A stretch of 64,000 bases of DNA from Hippasteria phrygiana (lineage: Eukaryota; Echinodermata; Asteroidea; Valvatida; Goniasteridae). How positions within the stretch are numbered: the first letter of the stretch is position 1; the number at the start of each line of letters is the position of its first letter. The notes under the pieces were generated by a model. The model worked only from the letters and a program-made list of their open reading frames with translations. It ran no database searches and was not told the DNA's origin. Where the stretch lies: positions 62,001-126,000 of the forward strand of contig JAZGUH010000489.1 in the NCBI GenBank assembly GCA_037893225.1, given 5' to 3'. Positions 30,225 through 41,469 of the stretch are shown in pieces. Position numbers and translations under genes: made by a program.

Positions 30225-32775
30225 GATCGGGTTAGAATGTGAGAGTAAGAGAGAAGGAGAGTCAGAGGTAGAGAGAGGGTTAGACTTACTCATCTACTAA
30301 ACAGCGTAGGTCTATTGTGCTGATCTAGGCCTGCAAGCTGTCTATCTCACTAGGCCATTCCAGTTCTATCCATGATGATCTTGGGTGGCCTCGAGGTCTT
30401 GACAGCCAGGAGCCGGATGTTGATCTCTCCTGAAGTTGATGGAAAAATAGAGTAAGCGAGTTAAGAATATTAAAATTAGTGTTAGAGTTAAGGGTTTGAG
30501 TTCAAGTGTTACAGTGCAAGTGTTAGGGTTAAGGTTCGAGTGCAAGTGTTACAGTGCAAGTGTTACAGTGCAAGTGTTACAGTGCAAGTGCTACTGATCG
30601 GAATATTAGAATTAGTGTTAGAGTGCAAGTGTCACAGTGCAAGTGTCACAGTGCAAGTGTCACAGTGCAAGTGTCACAGTGCAAGTGTCACAGTGCAAGT
30701 GTCACAGTGCAAGTGTCACAGTGCAAGTGTCACAGTGCAAGTGTTACTGATCGGAATATTAGAATTAGTGTTAGAGTGCAAGTGTCACAGTGCAAGTGTC
30801 ACAGTGCAAGTGTCACAGTGCAAGTGTCACAGTGCAAGTGTCACAGTGCAAGTGTCACAGTGCAAGTGTCACAGTGCAAGTGTCACAGTGCAAGTGTCAC
30901 AGTGCAAGTGCTAGTGATCGGGTTAGAATGTGAGAGTAAGAGAGAAGGAGAGTCAGAGGTAGAGAGAGGGTTAGACTTACTCATCTACTAAACAGCGTAG
31001 GTCTATTGTGCTGATCTAGGCCTGCAAGCTGTCTATCTCACTAGGCCATTCCAGTTCTATCCATGATGATCTTGGGTGGCCTCGAGGTCTTGACAGCCAG
31101 GAGCCGGATGTTGATCTCCACTGAAGTTGATGGAAAAATAGAGTAAGCGAGTTAAGAATATTAAAATTAGTGTTAGAGTTAAGGGTTTGAGTTCAAGTGT
31201 TAGGGTTAAGGTTCGAGTGCAAGTGTTACAGTGCAAGTGTTACAGTGCAAGTGTTACAGTGCAAGTGTTACAGTGCAAGTGCTACTGATCGGGTTAGAAT
31301 GTGAGAGTAAGAGAGAAGGAGAGTCAGAGGTAGAGAGAGTGTTACACTTACTCATCTACTAAACAGCGTAGGTCTATTGTGCTGATCTAGGCCTGGAAGC
31401 TGTCTATCTCACTAGGCCATTCCAGTTCTGTCCATGATGATCTTGGATGGCCTCGAGGTCTTGACAGCCAGGAGCCGGATGTTGATCTCTCCTGAAGTTG
31501 ATGGAAAAATAGAGTAAGCGAGTTAAGAATATTAAAATTAGTGTTAGAGTTAAGGGTTTGAGTTCAAGTGTTACAGTGCAAGTGTTAGGGTTAAGGTTCG
31601 AGTGCAAGTGTTACAGTGCAAGTGTTACAGTGCAAGTGTTACAGTGCAAGTGCTACTGATCGGAATATTAGAATTAGTGTTAGAGTGCAAGTGTCACAGT
31701 GCAAGTGTCACAGTGCAAGTGTCACAGTGCAAGTGTCACAGTGCAAGTGTCACAGTGCAAGTGTCACAGTGCAAGTGTCACAGTGCAAGTGTCACAGTGC
31801 AAGTGCTAGTGATCGGGTTAGAATGTGAGAGTAAGAGAGAAGGAGAGTCAGAGGTAGAGAGAGGGTTAGACTTACTCATCTACTAAACAGCGTAGGTCTA
31901 TTGTGCTGATCTAGGCCTGCAAGCTGTCTATCTCACTAGGCCATTCCAATTCTATCCATGATGATCTTGGGTGGCCTTGAGGTCTTGACAGCCAGGAGCC
32001 GGATGTTGATCTCTCCTGAAGTTGATGGAAAAATAGAGTAAGCGAGTTAAGAATATTAAAATTAGTGTTAGAGTTAAGGGTTTGAGTTCAAGTGTTAGGG
32101 TTAAGGTTCGAGTGCAAGTGTTACAGTGCAAGTGTTACAGTGCAAGTGTTACAGTGCAAGTGTTACAGTGCAAGTGCTACTGATCGGGTTAGAATGTGAG
32201 AGTAAGAGAGAAGGAGAGTCAGAGGTAGAGAGAGTGTTACACTTACTCATCTACTAAACAGCGTAGGTCTATTGTGCTGATCTAGGCCTGCAAGCTGTCT
32301 ATCTCACTAGGCCATTCCAGTTCTGTCCATGATGATCTTGGGTGGCCTCGAGGACTTGACAGCCAGGAGCCAGATGTTGATCTCTCCTGAAGTTGATGGA
32401 AAAATAATGTAAGCGAGTTAGGAATATTAAAATTAGTGTTAGAGTTAAGGGTTTGAGTTCAAGTGTTACAGTGCAAGTGTTAGGGTTAAGGTTCGAGTGC
32501 AAGTGTTACAGTGCAAGTGTTACAGTGCAAGTGTTACAGTGCAAGTGCTACTGATCGGAATATTAGAATTAGTGTTAGAGTGAAAGTGTCACAGTGCAAG
32601 TGTCACAGTGCAAGTGTCACAGTGCAAGTGTCACAGTGCAAGTGTCACAGTGCAAGTGTCACAGTGCAAGTGTCACAGTGCAAGTGTCACAGTGCAAGTG
32701 TCACAGTGCAAGTGTCACAGTGCAAGTGTCACAGTGCAAGTGTCACAGTGCAAGTGTCACAGTGCAAGTGCTAGT
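30225..32775 (+). repeat. 5-mer HOR: B-LL (691 bp), Ba-S4, A2-L8, Bt-S4, A1-L13
   Basis: Monomer starts are 30225 (B with a doubled long tail), 30916 (Ba-S4), 31287 (A2-L8), 31811 (Bt-S4 with ccaattc) and 32182 (A1-L13). The first monomer is the longest in the window: eight TCA junctions, a second spacer, then nine more. A private tgaaagtg occurs at the start of the L13 TCA array near 32582. Confidence 0.9.
30744..30779 (+). repeat. Second spacer inside a doubled TCA array
   Basis: A spacer copy, ttactgatcggaatatt through gttagag, lies between two TCA arrays instead of after TTA repeats. Its gatcgg is 153 bp downstream of the normal spacer's. Its first base is T where ordinary spacers have C (gtgttactg versus gtgctactg), which marks the seam: the end of a TCA repeat joined to the start of a spacer. 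Confidence 0.85.
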
Positions 32776-34593
32776 GATCGGGTTAGAATGTGAGAGTAAG
32801 AGAGAAGGAGAGTCAGAGGTAGAGAGAGGGTTAGACTTACTCATCTACTAAACAGCGTAGGTCTATTGTGCTGATCTAGGCCTGCAAGCTGTCTATCTCA
32901 CTAGGCCATTCCAGTTCTATCCATGATGATCTTGGGTGGCCTCGAGGTCTTGACAGCCAGGAGCCGGATGTTGATCTCTCCTGAAGTTGATGGAAAAATA
33001 GAGTAAGCGAGTTAAGAATATTAAAATTAGTGTTAGAGTTAAGGGTTTGAGTTCAAGTGTTACAGTGCAAGTGTTAGGGTTAAGGTTCGAGTGCAAGTGT
33101 TACAGTGCAAGTGTTACAGTGCAAGTGTTACAGTGCAAGTGCTACTGATCGGAATATTAGAATTAGTGTTAGAGTGCAAGTGTCACAGTGCAAGTGTCAC
33201 AGTGCAAGTGTCACAGTGCAAGTGTCACAGTGCAAGTGTCACAGTGCAAGTGTCACAGTGCAAGTGTCACAGTGCAAGTGTCACAGTGCAAGTGTCACAG
33301 TGCAAGTGTCACAGTGCAAGTGCTAGTGATCGGGTTAGAATGTGAGAGTAAGAGAGAAGGAGAGTCAGAGGTAGAGAGAGGGTTAGACTTACTCATCTAC
33401 TAAACAGCGTAGGTCTATTGTGCTGATCTAGGCCTGCAAGCTGTCTATCTCACTAGGCCATTCCAGTTCTATCCATGATGATCTTGGGTGGCCTCGAGGT
33501 CTTGACAGCCAGGAGCCGGATGTTGATCTCCCCTGAAGTTGATGGAAAAATAGAGTAAGCGAGTTAAGAATATTAAAATTAGTGTTAGAGTTAAGGGTTT
33601 GAGTTCAAGTGTTAGGGTTAAGGTTCGAGTGCAAGTGTTACAGTGCAAGTGTTACAGTGCAAGTGTTACAGTGCAAGTGTTACAGTGCAAGTGCTACTGA
33701 TCGGGTTAGAATGTGAGAGTAAGAGAGAAGGAGAGTCAGAGGTAGAGAGAGTGTTACACTTACTCATCTACTAAACAGCGTAGGTCTATTGTGCTGATCT
33801 AGGCCTGGAAGCTGTCTATCTCACTAGGCCATTCCAGTTCTGTCCATGATGATCTTGGATGGCCTCGAGGTCTTGACAGCCAGGAGCCGGATGTTGATCT
33901 CTCCTGAAGTTGATGGAAAAATAGAGTAAGCGAGTTAAGAATATTAAAATTAGTGTTAGAGTTAAGGGTTTGAGTTCAAGTGTTACAGTGCAAGTGTTAG
34001 GGTTAAGGTTCGAGTGCAAGTGTTACAGTGCAAGTGTTACAGTGCAAGTGTTACAGTGCAAGTGCTACTGATCGGAATATTAGAATTAGTGTTAGAGTGC
34101 AAGTGTCACAGTGCAAGTGTCACAGTGCAAGTGTCACAGTGCAAGTGTCACAGTGCAAGTGTCACAGTGCAAGTGTCACAGTGCAAGTGTCACAGTGCAA
34201 GTGTCACAGTGCAAGTGCTAGTGATCGGGTTAGAATGTGAGAGTAAGAGAGAAGGAGAGTCAGAGGTAGAGAGAGGGTTAGACTTACTCATCTACTAAAC
34301 AGCGTAGGTCTATTGTGCTGATCTAGGCCTGCAAGCTGTCTATCTCACTAGGCCATTCCAATTCTATCCATGATGATCTTGGGTGGCCTTGAGGTCTTGA
34401 CAGCCAGGAGCCGGATGTTGATCTCTCCTGAAGTTGATGGAAAAATAGAGTAAGCGAGTTAAGAATATTAAAATTAGTGTTAGAGTTAAGGGTTTGAGTT
34501 CAAGTGTTAGGGTTAAGGTTCGAGTGCAAGTGTTACAGTGCAAGTGTCACAGTGCAAGTGTCACAGTGCAAGTGTCACAGTGCAAGTGCTAGT
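32776..34593 (+). repeat. 4-mer HOR ending in a recombinant tail: B-L10, Bc-S4, A2-L8, Bt-S/L
   Basis: Monomer starts are 32776 (B-L10), 33328 (Bc-S4), 33699 (A2-L8) and 34223 (Bt). The last is 371 bp like a short monomer, but its tail changes from TTA to TCA repeats after one junction and ends ctagtgatcggg. The A1-L monomer expected after Bt-S is missing, and B-L10 follows at 34594. Confidence 0.9.
34223..34593 (+). repeat. Recombinant monomer, short tail start and long tail end
   Basis: The Bt core (ccttgagg, ccaattc) leads into the short-type ttcaagtgttaggg, one gtgttacag junction, then three gtgtcacag junctions and ctagtg. It is the only monomer where TTA and TCA repeats meet without a spacer. 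Exchange inside the 14-bp minisatellite between a Bt-S tail and an A1-L tail, deleting the intervening material, explains both its form and the missing A1 monomer. Confidence 0.88.
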
Positions 34594-36963
34594 GATCGGG
34601 TTAGAATGTGAGAGTAAGAGAGAAGGAGAGTCAGAGGTAGAGAGAGGGTTAGACTTACTCATCTACTAAACAGCGTAGGTCTATTGTGCTGATCTAGGCC
34701 TGCAAGCTGTCTATCTCACTAGGCCATTCCAGTTCTATCCATGATGATCTTGGGTGGCCTCGAGGTCTTGACAGCCAGGAGCCGGATGTTGATCTCTCCT
34801 GAAGTTGATGGAAAAATAGAGTAAGCGAGTTAAGAATATTAAAATTAGTGTTAGAGTTAAGGGTTTGAGTTCAAGTGTTACAGTGCAAGTGTTAGGGTTA
34901 AGGTTCGAGTGCAAGTGTTACAGTGCAAGTGTTACAGTGCAAGTGTTACAGTGCAAGTGCTACTGATCGGAATATTAGAATTAGTGTTAGAGTGCAAGTG
35001 TCACAGTGCAAGTGTCACAGTGCAAGTGTCACAGTGCAAGTGTCACAGTGCAAGTGTCACAGTGCAAGTGTCACAGTGCAAGTGTCACAGTGCAAGTGTC
35101 ACAGTGCAAGTGTCACAGTGCAAGTGTCACAGTGCAAGTGCTAGTGATCGGGTTAGAATGTGAGAGTAAGAGAGAAGGAGAGTCAGAGGTAGAGAGAGGG
35201 TTAGACTTACTCATCTACTAAACAGCGTAGGTCTATTGTGCTGATCTAGGCCTGCAAGCTGTCTATCTCACTAGGCCATTCCAGTTCTATCCATGATGAT
35301 CTTGGGTGGCCTCGAGGTCTTGACAGCCAGGAGCCGGATGTTGATCTCCCCTGAAGTTGATGGAAAAATAGAGTAAGCGAGTTAAGAATATTAAAATTAG
35401 TGTTAGAGTTAAGGGTTTGAGTTCAAGTGTTAGGGTTAAGGTTCGAGTGCAAGTGTTACAGTGCAAGTGTTACAGTGCAAGTGTTACAGTGCAAGTGTTA
35501 CAGTGCAAGTGCTACTGATCGGGTTAGAATGTGAGAGTAAGAGAGAAGGAGAGTCAGAGGTAGAGAGAGTGTTACACTTACTCATCTACTAAACAGCGTA
35601 GGTCTATTGTGCTGATCTAGGCCTGGAAGCTGTCTATCTCACTAGGCCATTCCAGTTCTGTCCATGATGATCTTGGATGGCCTCGAGGTCTTGACAGCCA
35701 GGAGCCGGATGTTGATCTCTCCTGAAGTTGATGGAAAAATAGAGTAAGCGAGTTAAGAATATTAAAATTAGTGTTAGAGTTAAGGGTTTGAGTTCAAGTG
35801 TTACAGTGCAAGTGTTAGGGTTAAGGTTCGAGTGCAAGTGTTACAGTGCAAGTGTTACAGTGCAAGTGTTACAGTGCAAGTGCTACTGATCGGAATATTA
35901 GAATTAGTGTTAGAGTGCAAGTGTCACAGTGCAAGTGTCACAGTGCAAGTGTCACAGTGCAAGTGTCACAGTGCAAGTGTCACAGTGCAAGTGTCACAGT
36001 GCAAGTGTCACAGTGCAAGTGTCACAGTGCAAGTGCTAGTGATCGGGTTAGAATGTGAGAGTAAGAGAGAAGGAGAGTCAGAGGTAGAGAGAGGGTTAGA
36101 CTTACTCATCTACTAAACAGCGTAGGTCTATTGTGCTGATCTAGGCCTGCAAGCTGTCTATCTCACTAGGCCATTCCAATTCTATCCATGATGATCTTGG
36201 GTGGCCTTGAGGTCTTGACAGCCAGGAGCCGGATGTTGATCTCTCCTGAAGTTGATGGAAAAATAGAGTAAGCGAGTTAAGAATATTAAAATTAGTGTTA
36301 GAGTTAAGGGTTTGAGTTCAAGTGTTAGGGTTAAGGTTCGAGTGCAAGTGTTACAGTGCAAGTGTTACAGTGCAAGTGTTACAGTGCAAGTGTTACAGTG
36401 CAAGTGCTACTGATCGGGTTAGAATGTGAGAGTAAGAGAGAAGGAGAGTCAGAGGTAGAGAGAGTGTTACACTTACTCATCTACTAAACAGCGTAGGTCT
36501 ATTGTGCTGATCTAGGCCTGCAAGCTGTCTATCTCACTAGGCCATTCCAGTTCTGTCCATGATGATCTTGGGTGGCCTCGAGGACTTGACAGCCAGGAGC
36601 CAGATGTTGATCTCTCCTGAAGTTGATGGAAAAATAATGTAAGCGAGTTAGGAATATTAAAATTAGTGTTAGAGTTAAGGGTTTGAGTTCAAGTGTTACA
36701 GTGCAAGTGTTAGGGTTAAGGTTCGAGTGCAAGTGTTACAGTGCAAGTGTTACAGTGCAAGTGTTACAGTGCAAGTGCTACTGATCGGAATATTAGAATT
36801 AGTGTTAGAGTGCAAGTGTCACAGTGCAAGTGTCACAGTGCAAGTGTCACAGTGCAAGTGTCACAGTGCAAGTGTCACAGTGCAAGTGTCACAGTGCAAG
36901 TGTCACAGTGCAAGTGTCACAGTGCAAGTGTCACAGTGCAAGTGTCACAGTGCAAGTGCTAGT
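34594..36963 (+). repeat. 5-mer HOR: B-L10, Bc-S4, A2-L8, Bt-S4, A1-L10
   Basis: Monomer starts are 34594 (B-L10), 35146 (Bc-S4), 35517 (A2-L8), 36041 (Bt-S4 with ccaattc) and 36412 (A1-L10). The first four repeat 32776-34593 at an offset of 1,818 bp. The ccaattc variant (normally ccagttc) marks Bt monomers at 31811, 34223, 36041 and 46971. Confidence 0.9.
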
Positions 36964-39900
36964 GATCGGGTTAGAATGTGAGAGTAAGAGAGAAGGAGAG
37001 TCAGAGGTAGAGAGAGGGTTAGACTTACTCATCTACTAAACAGCGTAGGTCTATTGTGCTGATCTAGGCCTGCAAGCTGTCTATCTCACTAGGCCATTCC
37101 AGTTCTATCCATGATGATCTTGGGTGGCCTCGAGGTCTTGACAGCCAGGAGCCGGATGTTGATCTCTCCTGAAGTTGATGGAAAAATAGAGTAAGCGAGT
37201 TAAGAATATTAAAATTAGTGTTAGAGTTAAGGGTTTGAGTTCAAGTGTTACAGTGCAAGTGTTAGGGTTAAGGTTCGAGTGCAAGTGTTACAGTGCAAGT
37301 GTTACAGTGCAAGTGTTACAGTGCAAGTGCTACTGATCGGAATATTAGAATTAGTGTTAGAGTGCAAGTGTCACAGTGCAAGTGTCACAGTGCAAGTGTC
37401 ACAGTGCAAGTGTCACAGTGCAAGTGTCACAGTGCAAGTGTCACAGTGCAAGTGTCACAGTGCAAGTGTCACAGTGCAAGTGTCACAGTGCAAGTGTCAC
37501 AGTGCAAGTGTCACAGTGCAAGTGCTAGTGATCGGGTTAGAATGTGAGAGTAAGAGAGAAGGAGAGTCAGAGGTAGAGAGAGGGTTAGACTTACTCATCT
37601 ACTAAACAGCGTAGGTCTATTGTGCTGATCTAGGCCTGCAAGCTGTCTATCTCACTAGGCCATTCCAGTTCTATCCATGATGATCTTGGGTGGCCTCGAG
37701 GTCTTGACAGCCAGGAGCCGGATGTTGATCTCCCCTGAAGTTGATGGAAAAATAGAGTAAGCGAGTTAAGAATATTAAAATTAGTGTTAGAGTTAAGGGT
37801 TTGAGTTCAAGTGTTAGGGTTAAGGTTCGAGTGCAAGTGTTACAGTGCAAGTGTAACAGTGCAAGTGTTACAGTGCAAGTGTTACAGTGCAAGTGCTACT
37901 GATCGGGTTAGAATGTGAGAGTAAGAGAGAAGGAGAGTCAGAGGTAGAGAGAGTGTTACACTTACTCATCTACTAAACAGCGTAGGTCTATTGTGCTGAT
38001 CTAGGCCTGGAAGCTGTCTATCTCACTAGGCCATTCCAGTTCTGTCCATGATGATCTTGGATGGCCTCGAGGTCTTGACAGCCAGGAGCCGGATGTTGAT
38101 CTCTCCTGAAGTTGATGGAAAAATAGAGTAAGCGAGTTAAGAATATTAAAATTAGTGTTAGAGTTAAGGGTTTGAGTTCAAGTGTTACAGTGCAAGTGTT
38201 AGGGTTAAGGTTCGAGTGCAAGTGTTACAGTGCAAGTGTTACAGTGCAAGTGTTACAGTGCAAGTGCTACTGATCGGAATATTAGAATTAGTGTTAGAGT
38301 GCAAGTGTCACAGTGCAAGTGTCACAGTGCAAGTGTCACAGTGCAAGTGTCACAGTGCAAGTGTCACAGTGCAAGTGTCACAGTGCAAGTGTCACAGTGC
38401 AAGTGTCACAGTGCAAGTGTCACAGTGCAAGTGTCACAGTGCAAGTGTCACAGTGCAAGTGTCACAGTGCAAGTGCTAGTGATCGGGTTAGAATGTGAGA
38501 GTAAGAGAGAAGGAGAGTCAGAGGTAGAGAGAGGGTTAGACTTACTCATCTACTAAACAGCGTAGGTCTATTGTGCTGATCTAGGCCTGCAAGCTGTCTA
38601 TCTCACTAGGCCATTCCAGTTCTATCCATGATGATCTTGGGTGGCCTTGAGGTCTTGACAGCCAGGAGCCGGATGTTGATCTCTCCTGAAGTTGATGGAA
38701 AAATAGAGTAAGCGAGTTAAGAATATTAAAATTAGTGTTAGAGTTAAGGGTTTGAGTTCAAGTGTTAGGGTTAAGGTTCGAGTGCAAGTGTTACAGTGCA
38801 AGTGTTACAGTGCAAGTGTTACAGTGCAAGTGCTACTGATCGGGTTAGAATGTGAGAGTAAGAGAGAAGGAGAGTCAGAGGTAGAGAGAGTGTTACACTT
38901 ACTCATCTACTAAACAGCGTAGGTCTATTGTGCTGATCTAGGCCTGCAAGCTGTCTATCTCACTAGGCCATTCCAGTTCTGTCCATGATGATCTTGGGTG
39001 GCCTCGAGGACTTGACAGCCAGGAGCCAGATGTTGATCTCTCCTGAAGTTGATGGAAAAATAATGTAAGCGAGTTAGGAATATTAAAATTAGTGTTAGAG
39101 TTAAGGGTTTGAGTTCAAGTGTTACAGTGCAAGTGTTAGGGTTAAGGTTCGAGTGCAAGTGTTACAGTGCAAGTGTTACAGTGCAAGTGTTACAGTGCAA
39201 GTGCTACTGATCGGAATATTAGAATTAGTGTTAGAGTGCAAGTGTCACAGTGCAAGTGTCACAGTGCAAGTGTCACAGTGCAAGTGTCACAGTGCAAGTG
39301 TCACAGTGCAAGTGTCACAGTGCAAGTGTCACAGTGCAAGTGTCACAGTGCAAGTGTCACAGTGCAAGTGCTAGTGATCGGGTTAGAATGTGAGAGTAAG
39401 AGAGAAGGAGAGTCAGAGGTAGAGAGAGGGTTAGACTTACTCATCTACTAAACAGCGTAGGTCTATTGTGCTGATCTAGGCCTGCAAGCTGTCTATCTCA
39501 CTAGGCCATTCCAGTTCTATCCATGATGATCTTGGGTGGCCTCGAGGTCTTGACAGCCAGGAGCCGGATGTTGATCTCTCCTGAAGTTGATGGAAAAATA
39601 GAGTAAGCGAGTTAAGAATATTAAAATTAGTGTTAGAGTTAAGGGTTTGAGTTCAAGTGTTAGGGTTAAGGTTCGAGTGCAAGTGTTACAGTGCAAGTGT
39701 TACAGTGCAAGTGTTACAGTGCAAGTGTTACAGTGAAAGTGCTACTGATCGGGTTAGAATGTGAGAGTAAGAGAGAAGGAGAGTCAGAGGTAGAGAGAGT
39801 GTTACACTTACTCATCTACTAAACAGCGTAGGTCTATTGTGCTGATCTAGGCCTGCAAGCTGTCTATCTCACTAGGCCATTCCAGTTCTGTCCATGATGA

Positions 39901-40132
39901 TCTTGGGTGGCCTCGAGGACTTGACAGCCAGGAGCCAGATGTTGATCTCTCCTGAAGTTGATTGAAAAATAATGTAAGCGAGTTAGGAATATTAAAATTA
40001 GTGTTAGAGTTAAGGGTTTGAGTTCAAGTGTTACAGTGCAAGTGTTACAGTGCAAGTGTTACAGTGCAAGTGCTACTGATCGGAATATTAGAATTAGTGT
40101 TAGAGTGCAAGTGTCACAGTGCAAGTGCTAGT
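36964..40132 (+). repeat. 7-mer HOR, first with an Lmin monomer
   Basis: Monomer starts are 36964 (B-L11), 37530 (Bc-S4 with private gtgtaacag), 37901 (A2-L12), 38481 (Bt-S3), 38838 (A1-L9), 39376 (B-S4 with private gtgaaagtg) and 39747 (A1-Lmin, 386 bp). The order matches the left-domain 7-mer, but the seventh position is now Lmin and Bt has three TTA junctions. Confidence 0.9.
39747..40132 (+). repeat. Lmin monomer (A1 core, minimal long tail)
   Basis: First of eight Lmin monomers (39747, 41084, 50621, 51930, 57000, 58309, 59066, 62179). The tail goes from ttcaagtgttacag into the spacer without the ttagggttaaggttcgag block and has a single TCA junction. It is 40 bp shorter than an L1 tail would be, consistent with one deletion of 26+14 bp between 14-bp repeats. 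All eight have the gattgaaaaataatg A1 core, implying one ancestral event. Confidence 0.9.
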
Positions 40133-41469
40133 GATCGGGTTAGAATGTGAGAGTAAGAGAGAAGGAGAGTCAGAGGTAGAGAGAGGGTTAGACTTACTCA
40201 TCTACTAAACAGCGTAGGTCTATTGTGCTGATCTAGGCCTGCAAGCTGTCTATCTCACTAGGCCATTCCAGTTCTATCCATGATGATCTTGGGTGGCCTC
40301 GAGGTCTTGACAGCCAGGAGCCGGATGTTGATCTCTCCTGAAGTTGATGGAAAAATAGAGTAAGCGAGTTAAGAATATTAAAATTAGTGTTAGAGTTAAG
40401 GGTTTGAGTTCAAGTGTTACAGTGCAAGTGTTAGGGTTAAGGTTCGAGTGCAAGTGTTACAGTGCAAGTGTTACAGTGCAAGTGTTACAGTGCAAGTGCT
40501 ACTGATCGGAATATTAGAATTAGTGTTAGAGTGCAAGTGTCACAGTGCAAGTGTCACAGTGCAAGTGTCACAGTGCAAGTGTCACAGTGCAAGTGTCACA
40601 GTGCAAGTGTCACAGTGCAAGTGTCACAGTGCAAGTGTCACAGTGCAAGTGTCACAGTGCAAGTGTCACAGTGCAAGTGTCACAGTGCAAGTGTCACAGT
40701 GCAAGTGCTAGTGATCGGGTTAGAATGTGAGAGTAAGAGAGAAGGAGAGTCAGAGGTAGAGAGAGTGTTACACTTACTCATCTACTAAACAGCGTAGGTC
40801 TATTGTGCTGATCTAGGCCTGCAAGCTGTCTATCTCACTAGGCCATTCCAGTTCTATCCATGATGATCTTGGGTGGCCTCGAGGTCTTGACAGCCAGGAG
40901 CCGGATGTTGATCTCTCCTGAAGTTGATGGAAAAATAGAGTAAGCGAGTTAAGAATATTAAAATTAGTGTTAGAGTTAAGGGTTTGAGTTCAAGTGTTAG
41001 GGTTAAGGTTCGAGTGCAAGTGTTACAGTGCAAGTGTTACAGTGCAAGTGTTACAGTGCAAGTGTTACAGTGCAAGTGCTACTGATCGGGTTAGAATGTG
41101 AGAGTAAGAGAGAAGGAGAGTCAGAGGTAGAGAGAGTGTTACACTTACTCATCTACTAAACAGCGTAGGTCTATTGTGCTGATCTAGGCCTGCAAGCTGT
41201 CTATCTCACTAGGCCATTCCAGTTCTGTCCATGATGATCTTGGGTGGCCTCGAGGACTTGACAGCCAGGAGCCAGATGTTGATCTCTCCTGAAGTTGATT
41301 GAAAAATAATGTAAGCGAGTTAGGAATATTAAAATTAGTGTTAGAGTTAAGGGTTTGAGTTCAAGTGTTACAGTGCAAGTGTTACAGTGCAAGTGTTACA
41401 GTGCAAGTGCTACTGATCGGAATATTAGAATTAGTGTTAGAGTGCAAGTGTCACAGTGCAAGTGCTAGT
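40133..41469 (+). repeat. 3-mer HOR: B-L12, A/B chimera-S4, A1-Lmin
   Basis: Monomer starts are 40133 (B-L12), 40713 (chimeric core, S4) and 41084 (A1-Lmin). The chimeric core has A-type gtgttacac at its start and B-type ttctatcc, gaggtcttg and gccggatg after it. The same 3-mer recurs at 51007 and 57386. Confidence 0.9.

Noticed and set aside
30554..30991. Longest open frame in the window (145 codons, plus strand)
   Set aside because: It is produced by the doubled TCA array and spacer. The 14-bp period is open in the plus frames, so length reflects repeat number rather than selection.
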